Shown here: piece by piece, positions 1-7,472 of the stretch
Layout: every line of letters begins with the position of its first letter
Numbering within the stretch: position 1 is the stretch's first letter
Position numbers and translations under genes: made by a program
Origin: Alphaproteobacteria bacterium
Lineage (GTDB): Bacteria; Pseudomonadota; Alphaproteobacteria; JALRGP01
NCBI GenBank assembly: GCA_023259685.1
Contig: JALRGP010000011.1
Location: 1 to 8,974 of the forward strand
Direction: 5' to 3'
DNA: 8,974 nucleotides
The notes under the pieces: generated by a model
The model's database searches: none
Seen by the model: only the letters and a program-made list of their open reading frames with translations
What the model was told of the DNA's origin: nothing

Positions 1-501
1 AACAATCACCAACAAATTTTAGCTGAACCGCCAGAAGATTTATCCATTTTGCATTGTGCACTTGAAGGGCCTCGGTGCAAGTTTACAGGAGTTGGTGCTG
101 TCGCTTCTGATCTTCCCGCTCAAATTAATAAGAAAAAAGGGAAAATAATTTCTGCTAATATTATGCCGTTATATCCTTCGATTAAGGAGAATAATCTGAT
201 TGATGTAGCAACTATAGAGCACGACGTGTTGGGAATTAAGGTTAAAACAAAGATTTTTTTTAGTGCCAGCTCTCAAGTTTTTTATTGTAAGTTACTAGAG
301 GATGTGGCAAATTCAAATAATAAACCCATACAAACATCCACAACACAAAATACCCCCATAACATTTAAACGCCTAAAAAGCAGTGTCAAGTATGTTACTG
401 ATGCAAAAAAATTTATGATACGGATCCTGAACATTTTAGCTTTTTCTTTCGTATGCATTGGTTTTGTTCTGCTGTTTCAGAATTCTCGAATCAATCTTTA
501 A
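1..501 (+). pseudogene. GT5/GT4-like glycosyltransferase, N-terminal fragment (5' partial; frame lost at 405-411)
   Basis: The reading frame is open from base 1, so the gene begins left of the window; the first possible start inside it (TTG at 49) is not needed. The segment with HCALEGPRCKFTGVGAV and SDLP (residues about 18-39 of the visible part), followed by IMPLYPS, matches the N-terminal nucleotide-sugar region of glycogen/starch synthases ([20 protein letters not shown] in E. coli GlgA). The family's K-x-G-G-L motif is changed here to K-F-T-G-V. Homology in this frame ends at the A7 tract at 405-411. Beyond it, frame 1 gives an unrelated hydrophobic tail to TAA at 499-501, while frame 3 continues the family pattern with DTDPEHFSFFFRMHWF. 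This is the first third of one protein that continues through 2836. It is either a disrupted gene or one needing a -1 slip. Glycosyltransferase assignment is good; the sugar donor and acceptor are unknown. Confidence 0.75.
405..411 (+). other. A7 tract, -1 frameshift site (A_AAA_AAA)
   Basis: In the incoming frame the codons are GCA AAA AAA TTT, so bases 405-411 form the slippery heptamer A_AAA_AAA. Re-reading A411 (-1) gives ATT TAT GAT ACG GAT CCT GAA, that is IYDTDPE, which restores the glycosyltransferase pattern. The break is therefore equivalent to one missing A. The sequence cannot separate mutation, sequencing error, transcriptional slippage and ribosomal frameshifting. I did not identify a clear stimulatory stem-loop downstream. 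Confidence 0.75.
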
Positions 502-1394
502 TACAAGATTTAAAAATTAACAATCAGAAGATCAAAATTAAAAATTTGCACCTTCATAGTTGGGGAACGGCATTAATTGCCTCAAACATTCGTCATCGGC
601 CTAATTCTGGGCAAATTAAAACAATTTTTACTATTCATAATTGGAACCATGATCTAGGGTTTTCTTGGAATTATTATGAAAAAAATCAATCAGATCAATA
701 CAAAGGTTCTTTTATCAATCATCTATATGATTTACAAGATCAAAATGCAAAATTTCCATTTCTCATGGATACCGTTGAAGAAGATTCTTTTATTGGTTAT
801 CTTAAACACATTTATGGTGATCATATACAATATTTGAAAGAAGGAAATGTGGATACAAAAGATTTATTTCATTTCAAATATCTAGATGAGCGAGTTTCAA
901 GAAGTTCTGAAAAATGGTTGCCTTTAATGTTGATTGGAATTTTGGACAGCGATTATGTAACAACAGTGTCAAAATATCTCTTAGATAAAATAACGAATTT
1001 AAATGCTAATCAATCTTATCAAATCAGTCCTGTTTTAAAATATTATAAAAGTAAAAGTCGAGCCAAAGCAATTCCTAATTCGATTGATTATCAAGAATTT
1101 GATCCAACCCTTCCCAAGAATTTAACGAATCAATTTTGTATAGAATATATCAATGATGATACCCACATTAAGGAAAAAAAATTTTTAGCAAAGAAAAAAT
1201 TAGAACAACTTGGCTATATTAAAGATGCGAATAAACCGCTGTTTGTGTATTTAGGAAGATTAGAGGAAGAAAAGGGATTATGGTTCTTAAAACAATTTGC
1301 CGATTCCTGCAGACATGAAAACCGAGGAAATTTAATTATTATGGGCCCTTATGATCCTTCAAACGAACAAGAGCAAAAAAAATCAATGATTTAA
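411..1394 (+). pseudogene. GT5/GT4-like glycosyltransferase, middle fragment (frame lost at 1375-1382)
   Basis: Read in frame 3 from the A7 tract. The frame has a stop at 399-401, so it has no start of its own apart from an internal ATG at 453 lying inside conserved sequence. It carries the middle of a GT-B enzyme: LHLHSWGTALIAS (compare the CHDWQTAL region of glycogen synthases), FTIHNWNHDLG (compare TVHN), DYVTTVSKYL (compare the TVS-x-x-Y motif), IPNSIDYQEFDP (compare NGID-x-x-x-x-P) and FVYLGRLEEEKG. The last motif carries the Arg and Lys that bind the nucleotide-sugar phosphates and opens the C-terminal Rossmann domain. About 324 codons separate the two frameshift points. After the A8 tract at 1375-1382 this frame ends within four codons (TAA at 1392-1394), while frame 2 continues the protein. 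It is part of the same polypeptide as the fragments on either side. The long clean frame argues that the disruption is recent or tolerated. Confidence 0.75.
1375..1382 (+). other. A8 tract, -1 frameshift site (A_AAA_AAA)
   Basis: Incoming codons are CAA AAA AAA TCA; bases 1376-1382 read A_AAA_AAA in the zero frame. A -1 slip re-reads A1382 and continues as ATC AAT GAT TTA AGA CAT (INDLRH) into the long C-terminal frame. The shift has the same sign and the same heptamer as the site at 405-411, equivalent to one missing A. Confidence 0.75.
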
Positions 1395-2836
1395 GACATC
1401 AATTGAATTTAACTGATGATCGTTCGTCTTTAGAAAATTCTGGCACTTATATGAGACACAATGGTGTATACGGAGATCACACGGTGGGCTTGTATTTGAC
1501 CGCAACATTCCAAAATCAGATGATTTCCATTGATCCAAACAATTCAAACGCAGACAAGTTCCAATTAAAAAAGCTCATTCGTTTTGCTGCAGATTATGCC
1601 ATCATTCCATCCATTGATGAGTCTTTTGGTTTGGTAGCTCTTGAGTCATTAGCTCTTGGAACGCCTGTCATTTGCTCATTGATCCAAGGGCTCAGCGATG
1701 TATGTACTCCATACACGAACGCGGAAGCCTACTTTGATACACTCAGTTTCTTTATGCATAAATTTACAGATGACAATGAATCTGTTGATATTAGATCTCT
1801 TGTTGATGGTGACGCAATTAAATCTGAAAAATTTAAAGCAACAGAATGGGAAATTAACAAAGTAATGGATTTGGCTTTTGATCTGTATCGTAAAAAATCT
1901 ATCAATCATTCCAAGATTATCAAAATGATAAAACAGAGCTCCTTAGGTGATTGGCAAAGAGATAGCGGGAGCATTGAACAATTCATTGACATTTATAACT
2001 GTCCTAAACCTAATTTCAAAAGAAATCTTTCTTTTGAAGAGCAACATATTGACAATGCAGCTATGATGGAAAAAAATTATAGAGGACAAGACGTGTCATT
2101 AAAATTTATTAAACATCCTGATCAAAGTGAACAATCTCAAAAATGTTTATTCGTCGTATTTAATGCTTATGCCCCGTATGGCCAACAACCTGTCGATGAC
2201 ATCAAGTGGAGCGATATTGATAAGCAATCTTTTCCCCTTGATTTTTTTAAAAAAGAAAAACTGGATGCGGTATTTGTGGCGTCCCATGGGAATCATTGGT
2301 ACCAAACTAAGGAGATGTTGAAAGTTTTTGAGATTATCAACAAACTTAAACAAGAGCATGGCTATAGAAAAGTTGTGACTTACGGCGGAAGTCTTGGTGG
2401 TTTTGCAGCACTGGCCTTTTCAGAAAAACTTCATGCCACCGATGTTTTAGCCTTTTGTCCTATTGTGGATAAAACAAAATGGATTACTTTTGATGGAGAT
2501 CGACGAATTTACCAGTTTCCTGATCTTTACAATGTTCAAAAAGATTTATCAAAACAGGCAAATATATTTTGTTTTTATGGAAATAAATGCCCACCAGATA
2601 AACAGGCTGCCGAAACAACTTTGCAAGGTTATTTTACGGAAGAAGAGAAACAAAAATTAAAATTGTATCCTTTGCCCCATGATAAACATGAAATCATGAT
2701 GTTTTTAAATCAAAAAAAAGACGTAAATGGAAACAGATATTTAAAAAATATTGCAAGAATCATCAATGATGAAGCTAACCATGTTGTAAAATTTGATGAG
2801 ATGTTCAAAGATTTTGGAGAAAAGGAGAAAAAATGA
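1382..2836 (+). pseudogene. GT-B C-terminal catalytic part fused to an alpha/beta-hydrolase domain (C-terminal fragment)
   Basis: Frame 2 continues the glycosyltransferase. The stretch DYAIIPSIDESFGLVALE holds the E-x7-E motif of retaining GT-B enzymes, followed by LALGTPVICSLIQGLSDV, the GT-P-V-I and GL-x-D pattern of this family. From about base 2100 the protein changes character: a beta-strand KCLFVVFNAYAPYG, a strand AVFVASHGNHW, then VVTYGGSLGGFAALAFS with a G-x-S-x-G nucleophile elbow (Ser codon at 2390). Possible triad partners are Asp at 2597 (CPPDKQ) and His at 2678 or 2687 (LPHDKHE). This is an alpha/beta-hydrolase fold, perhaps an esterase or deacylase; the specific family is not recognised. 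The reconstructed fusion has at least 945 residues, counting a -1 shift at both A tracts. The stop TGA at 2834-2836 overlaps the next gene's ATG, suggesting translational coupling. If translated alone, this fragment would lack most of the glycosyltransferase but keep a complete hydrolase. Confidence 0.72.
2822..2827 (+). promoter_or_regulatory. Ribosome binding site of the phosphotransferase gene
   Basis: AAGGAG ends 5 bases before the ATG at 2833, and this ATG overlaps the TGA of the upstream gene (ATGA). It is the clearest Shine-Dalgarno sequence I found in the window and fixes the start of the kinase-like gene. Confidence 0.7.
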
Positions 2837-3162
2837 TTAAAAATATGATTGCGGGTGCCACGAATATTGAAAAAATACAAGAAGATGGAAGGGCCAATTG
2901 TGGTGTATACACATTTTCGATTGGTGGTAAAAAATATATCACAAAAATTGTTCCAAATGATGACTTTGACAATATAAAAAAACGTTTATTAGATATCAGG
3001 GAATTACAAACAGGATCAGATTTTTTAAAAATTAACCATATTGAAGATCAATTATCTCGTGATGGTTTGTTGATTTTTAAACACGTGACTGGTCAAACAT
3101 TAACGGTTGATGAATTAAAAAATAACCAACATTTAACAACAAAAATTATTAAAGCGCTTTAG
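2833..3162 (+). pseudogene. APH/choline-kinase-like phosphotransferase, N-lobe (interrupted by TAG)
   Basis: Starts at the ATG of an ATGA overlap with a good AAGGAG. The 109 residues before the amber stop look like a kinase N-lobe: CGVYTFSIGGKKYITKIV has strand-turn-strand character with a candidate ATP-binding Lys in ITKIV. Helical sequence and then LLIFKHVTGQTL follow; the last resembles the hinge region of aminoglycoside/choline-kinase-type phosphotransferases. The TAG at 3160-3162 falls just after KIIKAL. Reading continues in the same frame for another 112 codons that contain the catalytic loop, so this half would be inactive on its own. The simplest origin is a single substitution, for instance CAG (Gln) to TAG. 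The gene probably acts with the glycosyltransferase-hydrolase it is coupled to. Kinase assignment rests mainly on the downstream half. Confidence 0.65.
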
Positions 3163-3501
3163 GATATGTGTAGTGCTCAACCTGATCAAAGTCGTTGTTG
3201 GACCTATTTGGATCTTCACGCACAAAATGTGATGTATGATAACGAACACATCACATTCATTGACAATGATGGCTATACGTATTTACCAAAAAATTTTTCT
3301 TTTTTAACCCAAAGTCATCATTTTTTTACATGTTTACCTCACGATATCAGAAAAGATTTATATTTAAAATATCTAAATCTTATAGATAAAAAGGATATCA
3401 TGGAGTATCAAGATCGTTTAAAACCATTTATAACAAACTTAGACTTAAACAATCAAAATAGTATTTTGCACATCATGAACGAAGTACAAAAGTATTTATA
3501 G
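3163..3501 (+). pseudogene. APH/choline-kinase-like phosphotransferase, C-lobe with catalytic motifs
   Basis: In frame with the preceding half after one amber codon; an ATG at 3166 lies two codons beyond the stop, but I see no strong ribosome binding site for it. WTYLDLHAQNVMYD carries the catalytic loop D-x-H-x-x-N of the APH/choline kinase fold (Asp codon at 3211, Asn at 3226; residues 127 and 132 of the full frame). TFIDNDG supplies the metal-binding Asp (codon at 3262). The remainder is helical and ends at TAG 3499-3501. The full frame would be about 222 residues, short for an aminoglycoside phosphotransferase and closer to compact sugar or lipid-carbohydrate kinases. The substrate is unknown. 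It is the last gene before the convergent hairpin. Motif spacing is well preserved, which suggests either recent nonsense mutation or some amber readthrough. Confidence 0.68.
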
Positions 3502-3603
3502 TTATCTGCATTAAGATTGATCTATAGAAATATTATGTGAAAATGTTTTTTCTCTTAAAAATCCTGTGAATTTTAATTCAGCACTTATGGATCTGCTTCA
3601 CCC

Positions 3604-3635
3604 CATAAGCCCCCCAGCTTTTCTGGGGGCTTATG
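3604..3635. terminator. GC-rich hairpin between convergent genes, probable bidirectional terminator
   Basis: CATAAGCCCCC (3604-3614) pairs with GGGGGCTTATG (3625-3635). A16-G17 pair with C23-T24 above it, giving a 13-bp stem with one bulged C at 3615 and a 5-base loop. It lies 11 bases beyond the tkt stop and about 100 bases beyond the phosphotransferase stop. Neither side has a proper T tract, so intrinsic termination may be weak. The rest of 3502-3646 shows no gene. Confidence 0.6.
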
Positions 3636-3646
3636 ACTATAGCCCT

Positions 3647-5530
3647 TTAAGATTTTGTATAATTTTTAAGAATCATTTCCACAATATTCGCAGGTGACAT
3701 TCCAAAATGATTTTGTAAATCTTCATAAGGTGCCGATAAACCAAATTCTTTCATTCCGATGATCATACCTTCAGATCCACATAGGTATTTATACCAACAC
3801 ATATCTGAACCAGCTTCAATAAATACACGAAATCCAGATCCCAATACCTTATGTTGATAATCTTTTGATTGTCCTTCAAATAATTCAAAACTGGGTATTG
3901 ATGATATATTTGCATCAATGCCAAAAATTTTTAGACGTTTTTGAACATCTTGAGCAATGGCAACCTCCGTTCCCGTTGCAATGAGTGTCAGATCCGCACC
4001 AGGCAATTCATCCAATATATATCCACCAAACTTTGATAAATTTCGTAAAGAATTTTTTCTAAGCATCGGAGTTTTTTGTCTGCTTAAAATCAAAGCAGTA
4101 GGTTTATGTCTTTCATCAATAGCAATTTCCAAACACTCGGCCACCTCTATACCATCACATGGACGCATCACAAGTAAACCTGGAATCGCTCTCAGTGCTG
4201 TTAAATGTTCAATGGGTTGATGGGTAGGACCATCTTCTCCAAGGCCGATAGAATCGTGAGTCAGTACATAAATGACTCCTTGTTTCATCAATGCACTGAG
4301 ACGCAAGGATGGTTTTAAGTAATCACTAAAAACTAAAAAAGTTCCCCCGTAAGGAATCAACCCCCCATGCAAACTGATACCATTCATCATCGCACCCATG
4401 GCATGTTCTCTAATACCATAATGAATATAATGTCCTTCAGGAAACGGTAAAAAATGAGAACATTTTGTATTGTTAGACGGGGTTAAATCTGCTGATCCAC
4501 CAACTAAACTAGCAACATGAGGAGCGACAACTTCTAATGTTTGGCCAAACCATTCTCGGGTAGAATGAGGAGCAGCGTGAATACACTCATTTTTAAATTT
4601 TTGAAGTGCTCCTTTATATAAACCAATTTGGCATTTTGTTGGAGAGTTTTTTTGGTATAGATGCGAAAAACGTTTTCCGCATTCACGCCATTTATCTAAG
4701 ATAATATCGGGAATTTCAAAAGGCGCATAAGCCCATTGCAAATCAATGCGTGCGCGCTCTAAAGCCAAGGCACCAAGGGGAGACCCATGAGCCATAGCGG
4801 TGTTTTCTTTGGTTGTGCCAAAACCAATTTTCGTATGGCAGGATAAAAAAACAGGCTGTTCCGCTTCAAATGCTTCATTTAATTTAAATTCAATATCTTG
4901 AAAATCGTGACCATCTAAACATAACGTCTTAAATCCATATGCTTCAAAACGTTTAATGGTATTATCACTAGAAGTCAACGATAACGGCCCATCAATTGTA
5001 ATATGATTGTTATCATGAATAACGATGAAACCCTTTAATTGATGGTGCCCTGCAAAAGAACACGCTTCATGAGAAATACCCTCCATCAGATCACCATCAC
5101 TGGCAAGCACACAAATTTTATGGGTCATTTTTTTTAAATCACGGGCAATTGCCATTCCAACAGCCGTGGCCAATCCTTGTCCAAGGGGACCAGTGGTTGT
5201 TTCAATGCCTGCCAATAAACCATACTCTGGGTGGCCTGCTGTTTTACTGTGGAGTTTTCTAAAATTTTTTAAATCGTCAATATGAATATCTGGATATCCA
5301 AGTAAATAAAATAAACTATACAACATGGCGCTGCCATGACCAGCTGATAAAATAAAACGGTCCCGATCGGCCCACAGAGGGTCCGGAGCGTAAAATTTTA
5401 AAAATTTCGTCCATAAAACCGCCATTAGATCCGCCATACCAGACGGCAAACCTGGATGGCCCGAGCCTGCTTTTTCAATCATATCAAAACTTAAAAAGCG
5501 TATAGCGTTTGCTAAATTTTTAAAATACAT
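3647..5530 (-). CDS. tkt: Transketolase
   Basis: Thiamine-diphosphate enzyme moving two-carbon ketol units in the non-oxidative pentose-phosphate pathway; cytosolic. I chose ATG 5530-5528 because the protein then begins MYFKNLANAIRFLSFD, matching the usual N-terminus; the frame is open further upstream (to 5635) but only over the end of the preceding gene. The result is 627 residues. Visible motifs: SGHPG (His25), GHGS (His65), KTAGHPE (His100), TTTGPLGQG, the cofactor-binding SDGDLMEG (residues 144-151) with a following DNN, AHGSPLG, the catalytic Glu region YGIREHAMGA, and HDSIGLGEDGPTHQPIEHL in the pyrimidine domain. The loop before SDGD is about 10 residues shorter than in E. coli. The gene begins 4 bp after the yejA-like stop, so the two are likely co-transcribed. 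All key residues are present, so it should be active. Confidence 0.95.
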   Translation of the reverse strand: MYFKNLANAIRFLSFDMIEKAGSGHPGLPSGMADLMAVLWTKFLKFYAPDPLWADRDRFILSAGHGSAMLYSLFYLLGYPDIHIDDLKNFRKLHSKTAGHPEYGLLAGIETTTGPLGQGLATAVGMAIARDLKKMTHKICVLASDGDLMEGISHEACSFAGHHQLKGFIVIHDNNHITIDGPLSLTSSDNTIKRFEAYGFKTLCLDGHDFQDIEFKLNEAFEAEQPVFLSCHTKIGFGTTKENTAMAHGSPLGALALERARIDLQWAYAPFEIPDIILDKWRECGKRFSHLYQKNSPTKCQIGLYKGALQKFKNECIHAAPHSTREWFGQTLEVVAPHVASLVGGSADLTPSNNTKCSHFLPFPEGHYIHYGIREHAMGAMMNGISLHGGLIPYGGTFLVFSDYLKPSLRLSALMKQGVIYVLTHDSIGLGEDGPTHQPIEHLTALRAIPGLLVMRPCDGIEVAECLEIAIDERHKPTALILSRQKTPMLRKNSLRNLSKFGGYILDELPGADLTLIATGTEVAIAQDVQKRLKIFGIDANISSIPSFELFEGQSKDYQHKVLGSGFRVFIEAGSDMCWYKYLCGSEGMIIGMKEFGLSAPYEDLQNHFGMSPANIVEMILKNYTKS

Positions 5531-5534
5531 GCAA

Positions 5535-7379
5535 TTAAAATCCCAAAATTTTTTTAAAACGTCCCCACCATGAACAGGATTTCTGTTGGGTATCATTGTG
5601 AACAGGAGTTGTTGACGATTGCACAGCCCAAGCATAACGCATTGAATCCAATCCTACATTTTTTGTAATGGGCGGGAATGCAATTTTTTGATTGTAGTAA
5701 GCCGCTCTAAACTCATTATCGTAAGATAATGGAATTTGTAGATATTGATACATCACATATCGGTCTAATGCATGAATATATGTGGTCAAATCTTCATAAG
5801 TCTGAGCCGTTGGAACGTGTTGGGCTAATTCTTCTGCAACTGCGTCCTTTAGCCCAATATAATTACTGCTACCTTTCATATCTGCAGATGCTCTTGAAAA
5901 GTAATAAACTTGCTCATTTCCTGGGGACAAACTATTAAGCCACGTATGGATAATCATATCAAAATCTCTTTCTACAACACGCGTTTCATATTGGTTTTGA
6001 TCAATCAGTCTAACTTTTAAATCAATACCAATTTTTTTAAGAGACTGTTTGTAAAAAAGACAAATCTTTTCAAAACGAGGATCTTTAATCATTAATTCAA
6101 TTGAAAATACGGATCCGTCTTTTTGGTACAGGACACCATTATTAAAGACACAGCCTGCTTCTTTTAACAATTTTGCAGCTTCTTTTAAATTATCTTTGTG
6201 ATCTTTGGGAATAGAAAAAGAACCCGCTTGCATATCTTGCCAAACGGTTGGATCGATATAGGATTTATTTTTCTTTAAGATCGTCTCTTCTTTTGAAGAC
6301 ATAGGTCCTTTGTGTGCAAGGGATGTATTTTCAAATAAACTGAGTGGTTGTTTCATCTGACCTTTAAAAATAATGCGGTTCATAGCATCAAAATCAAACG
6401 CTAAACATAAAGCTTTTCTGACTTTAATATCACGAAATGTATCTTTGGTCATATTCATAATAATCGTCTTGACGGAAACGGGACGTTGATGTTCCATATT
6501 AATTTTGATCAAAGATGGTTGATTTTGGGGGTAAGATTCCTGCCAACGCATCGGGTCAGTTTCAAATATAATATCAATATCTCCGTTAATGAGTGCCTGT
6601 AATTCGGTGATAGGATTTTTGAAATATGTAATATCAATCGCATCAAAATTGTTTTGTCCTTGATTGCATTCCAAATCTGCTGCCCAGTAATTTTTAACGC
6701 GCTCATAAACAATTTTTTGCCCCAATATCATGTGACCAACTTTATAAGGACCACTACCAATTAAATTTTTTTGATAAGCATTCATAAAATCAATATCTTT
6801 TGTATATTTTTCTGGAAGAGGACGCAGTAAACACAACACCAGAGGTAATTCCGGGTCATAGACACCATCCCCACGCTTTGACAAAGTTACTTTCAAAACT
6901 TTGTCATTAATAATCTCAAATTTTTCAATTGAACCATAAAATTGTTTATAGCTAGGCAACCCCTCATCTCTTAATTTTTCAAATGTGAACTGAACGTCTT
7001 TTGCAGTAATAGGATCACCATTATGAAAAATCGCTTTTGGATTGATAAAAAACGTAATACTTGAAAAATCTTTTGCAATATCAACCTTTTCGCAAATCAT
7101 TGGATAAAAAGAGAAGGGTTCTTTGGGGCTTCGATACATCAATGAATCAAAACACATGGTCCTCAAAGCATAGGGAGAGGCACCAAGGACACTATGGGGA
7201 TTCAATGTGGAAAATGTTCCAATGGCGCTTAGACGTAAAAGTCCTCCTTTGGGTGCATTTTTATTAATGTAATTCATCAAAGATTTTTCATCTTTTTTAA
7301 ACCTCGATACGTAGGATACAGGCTCACAATGCACGACAGAAAAAACAATCGATAAAGCAGTCAATAACTTCAACAACAT
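5535..7379 (-). CDS. YejA-like periplasmic oligopeptide-binding protein of an ABC transporter (SBP family 5)
   Basis: 614 residues, the usual size for the YejA branch of family 5 solute-binding proteins, which deliver oligopeptides (and microcin C in enterobacteria) to an ABC importer. The N-terminus LLKLLTALSIVFSVVHCEP is a Sec-type signal peptide; no convincing lipobox. Family pattern follows: GGLLRLSAIGTFSTLNPHS, the strand ITFFINPKAIFHNGDPITAKDVQFTF as the classic binding-domain signature in two adjoining parts, GSGPYKVG, NYWAAD, and a C-terminal LDSMRYAWAV. After the last motif there is an added polar tail of about 30 residues with KSCSWWGRFKKILGF, which I do not recognise. No permease or ATPase gene is in the window, so the transporter must be completed elsewhere. 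No strong Shine-Dalgarno precedes the ATG at 7379. It is probably the first gene of a unit with tkt. In a host-associated bacterium it would support peptide scavenging. Confidence 0.9.
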   Translation of the reverse strand: MLLKLLTALSIVFSVVHCEPVSYVSRFKKDEKSLMNYINKNAPKGGLLRLSAIGTFSTLNPHSVLGASPYALRTMCFDSLMYRSPKEPFSFYPMICEKVDIAKDFSSITFFINPKAIFHNGDPITAKDVQFTFEKLRDEGLPSYKQFYGSIEKFEIINDKVLKVTLSKRGDGVYDPELPLVLCLLRPLPEKYTKDIDFMNAYQKNLIGSGPYKVGHMILGQKIVYERVKNYWAADLECNQGQNNFDAIDITYFKNPITELQALINGDIDIIFETDPMRWQESYPQNQPSLIKINMEHQRPVSVKTIIMNMTKDTFRDIKVRKALCLAFDFDAMNRIIFKGQMKQPLSLFENTSLAHKGPMSSKEETILKKNKSYIDPTVWQDMQAGSFSIPKDHKDNLKEAAKLLKEAGCVFNNGVLYQKDGSVFSIELMIKDPRFEKICLFYKQSLKKIGIDLKVRLIDQNQYETRVVERDFDMIIHTWLNSLSPGNEQVYYFSRASADMKGSSNYIGLKDAVAEELAQHVPTAQTYEDLTTYIHALDRYVMYQYLQIPLSYDNEFRAAYYNQKIAFPPITKNVGLDSMRYAWAVQSSTTPVHNDTQQKSCSWWGRFKKILGF

Positions 7380-7472
7380 ACTAAAATTTCATCAAAAATA
7401 TGCTTTTACAGAATCTTACCATATATGTGTTCAAAGGTTGCAACAGTATTCTATGGTGAATTGATTATGATA
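7380..7472 (-). promoter_or_regulatory. hslU to yejA-like gap, possible weak promoter
   Basis: On the minus strand this 93-base gap holds TTGAAC (7429-7434) 18 bases before TGTAAA (7405-7410), or alternatively TTGCAA (7438-7443) 19 bases before TAAGAT (7413-7418). Each pair matches the sigma-70 consensus only partly, and such matches are expected by chance in AT-rich DNA. No convincing terminator hairpin for hslU is seen, so read-through from hslU is equally possible. Confidence 0.2.

Noticed and set aside
412..501. Hydrophobic, membrane-segment-like tail (ILAFSFVCIGFVLLFQ) ending the first fragment
   Set aside because: It is the out-of-frame reading of sequence that encodes conserved glycosyltransferase residues in frame 3; its hydrophobicity comes from T-rich codons.
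1676..1909. Minus-strand open frame opposite the GT-B catalytic motifs
   Set aside because: The plus strand here encodes the E-x7-E motif; the antisense product is low-complexity and aromatic-rich as expected of a shadow frame.
3550..3586. TGAATTTTAATTCA as a second terminator or operator
   Set aside because: Only six AT-rich pairs around a two-base loop; such imperfect palindromes are expected by chance at this base composition.
3957..4220. Plus-strand open frame inside tkt
   Set aside because: It is a shadow of the transketolase coding strand with no ribosome binding site or recognisable domain.
5531..5635. Longer transketolase starting at 5635
   Set aside because: The added 35 residues have no family similarity and are read out of frame over the end of the yejA-like gene; ATG 5530 gives the expected N-terminus.
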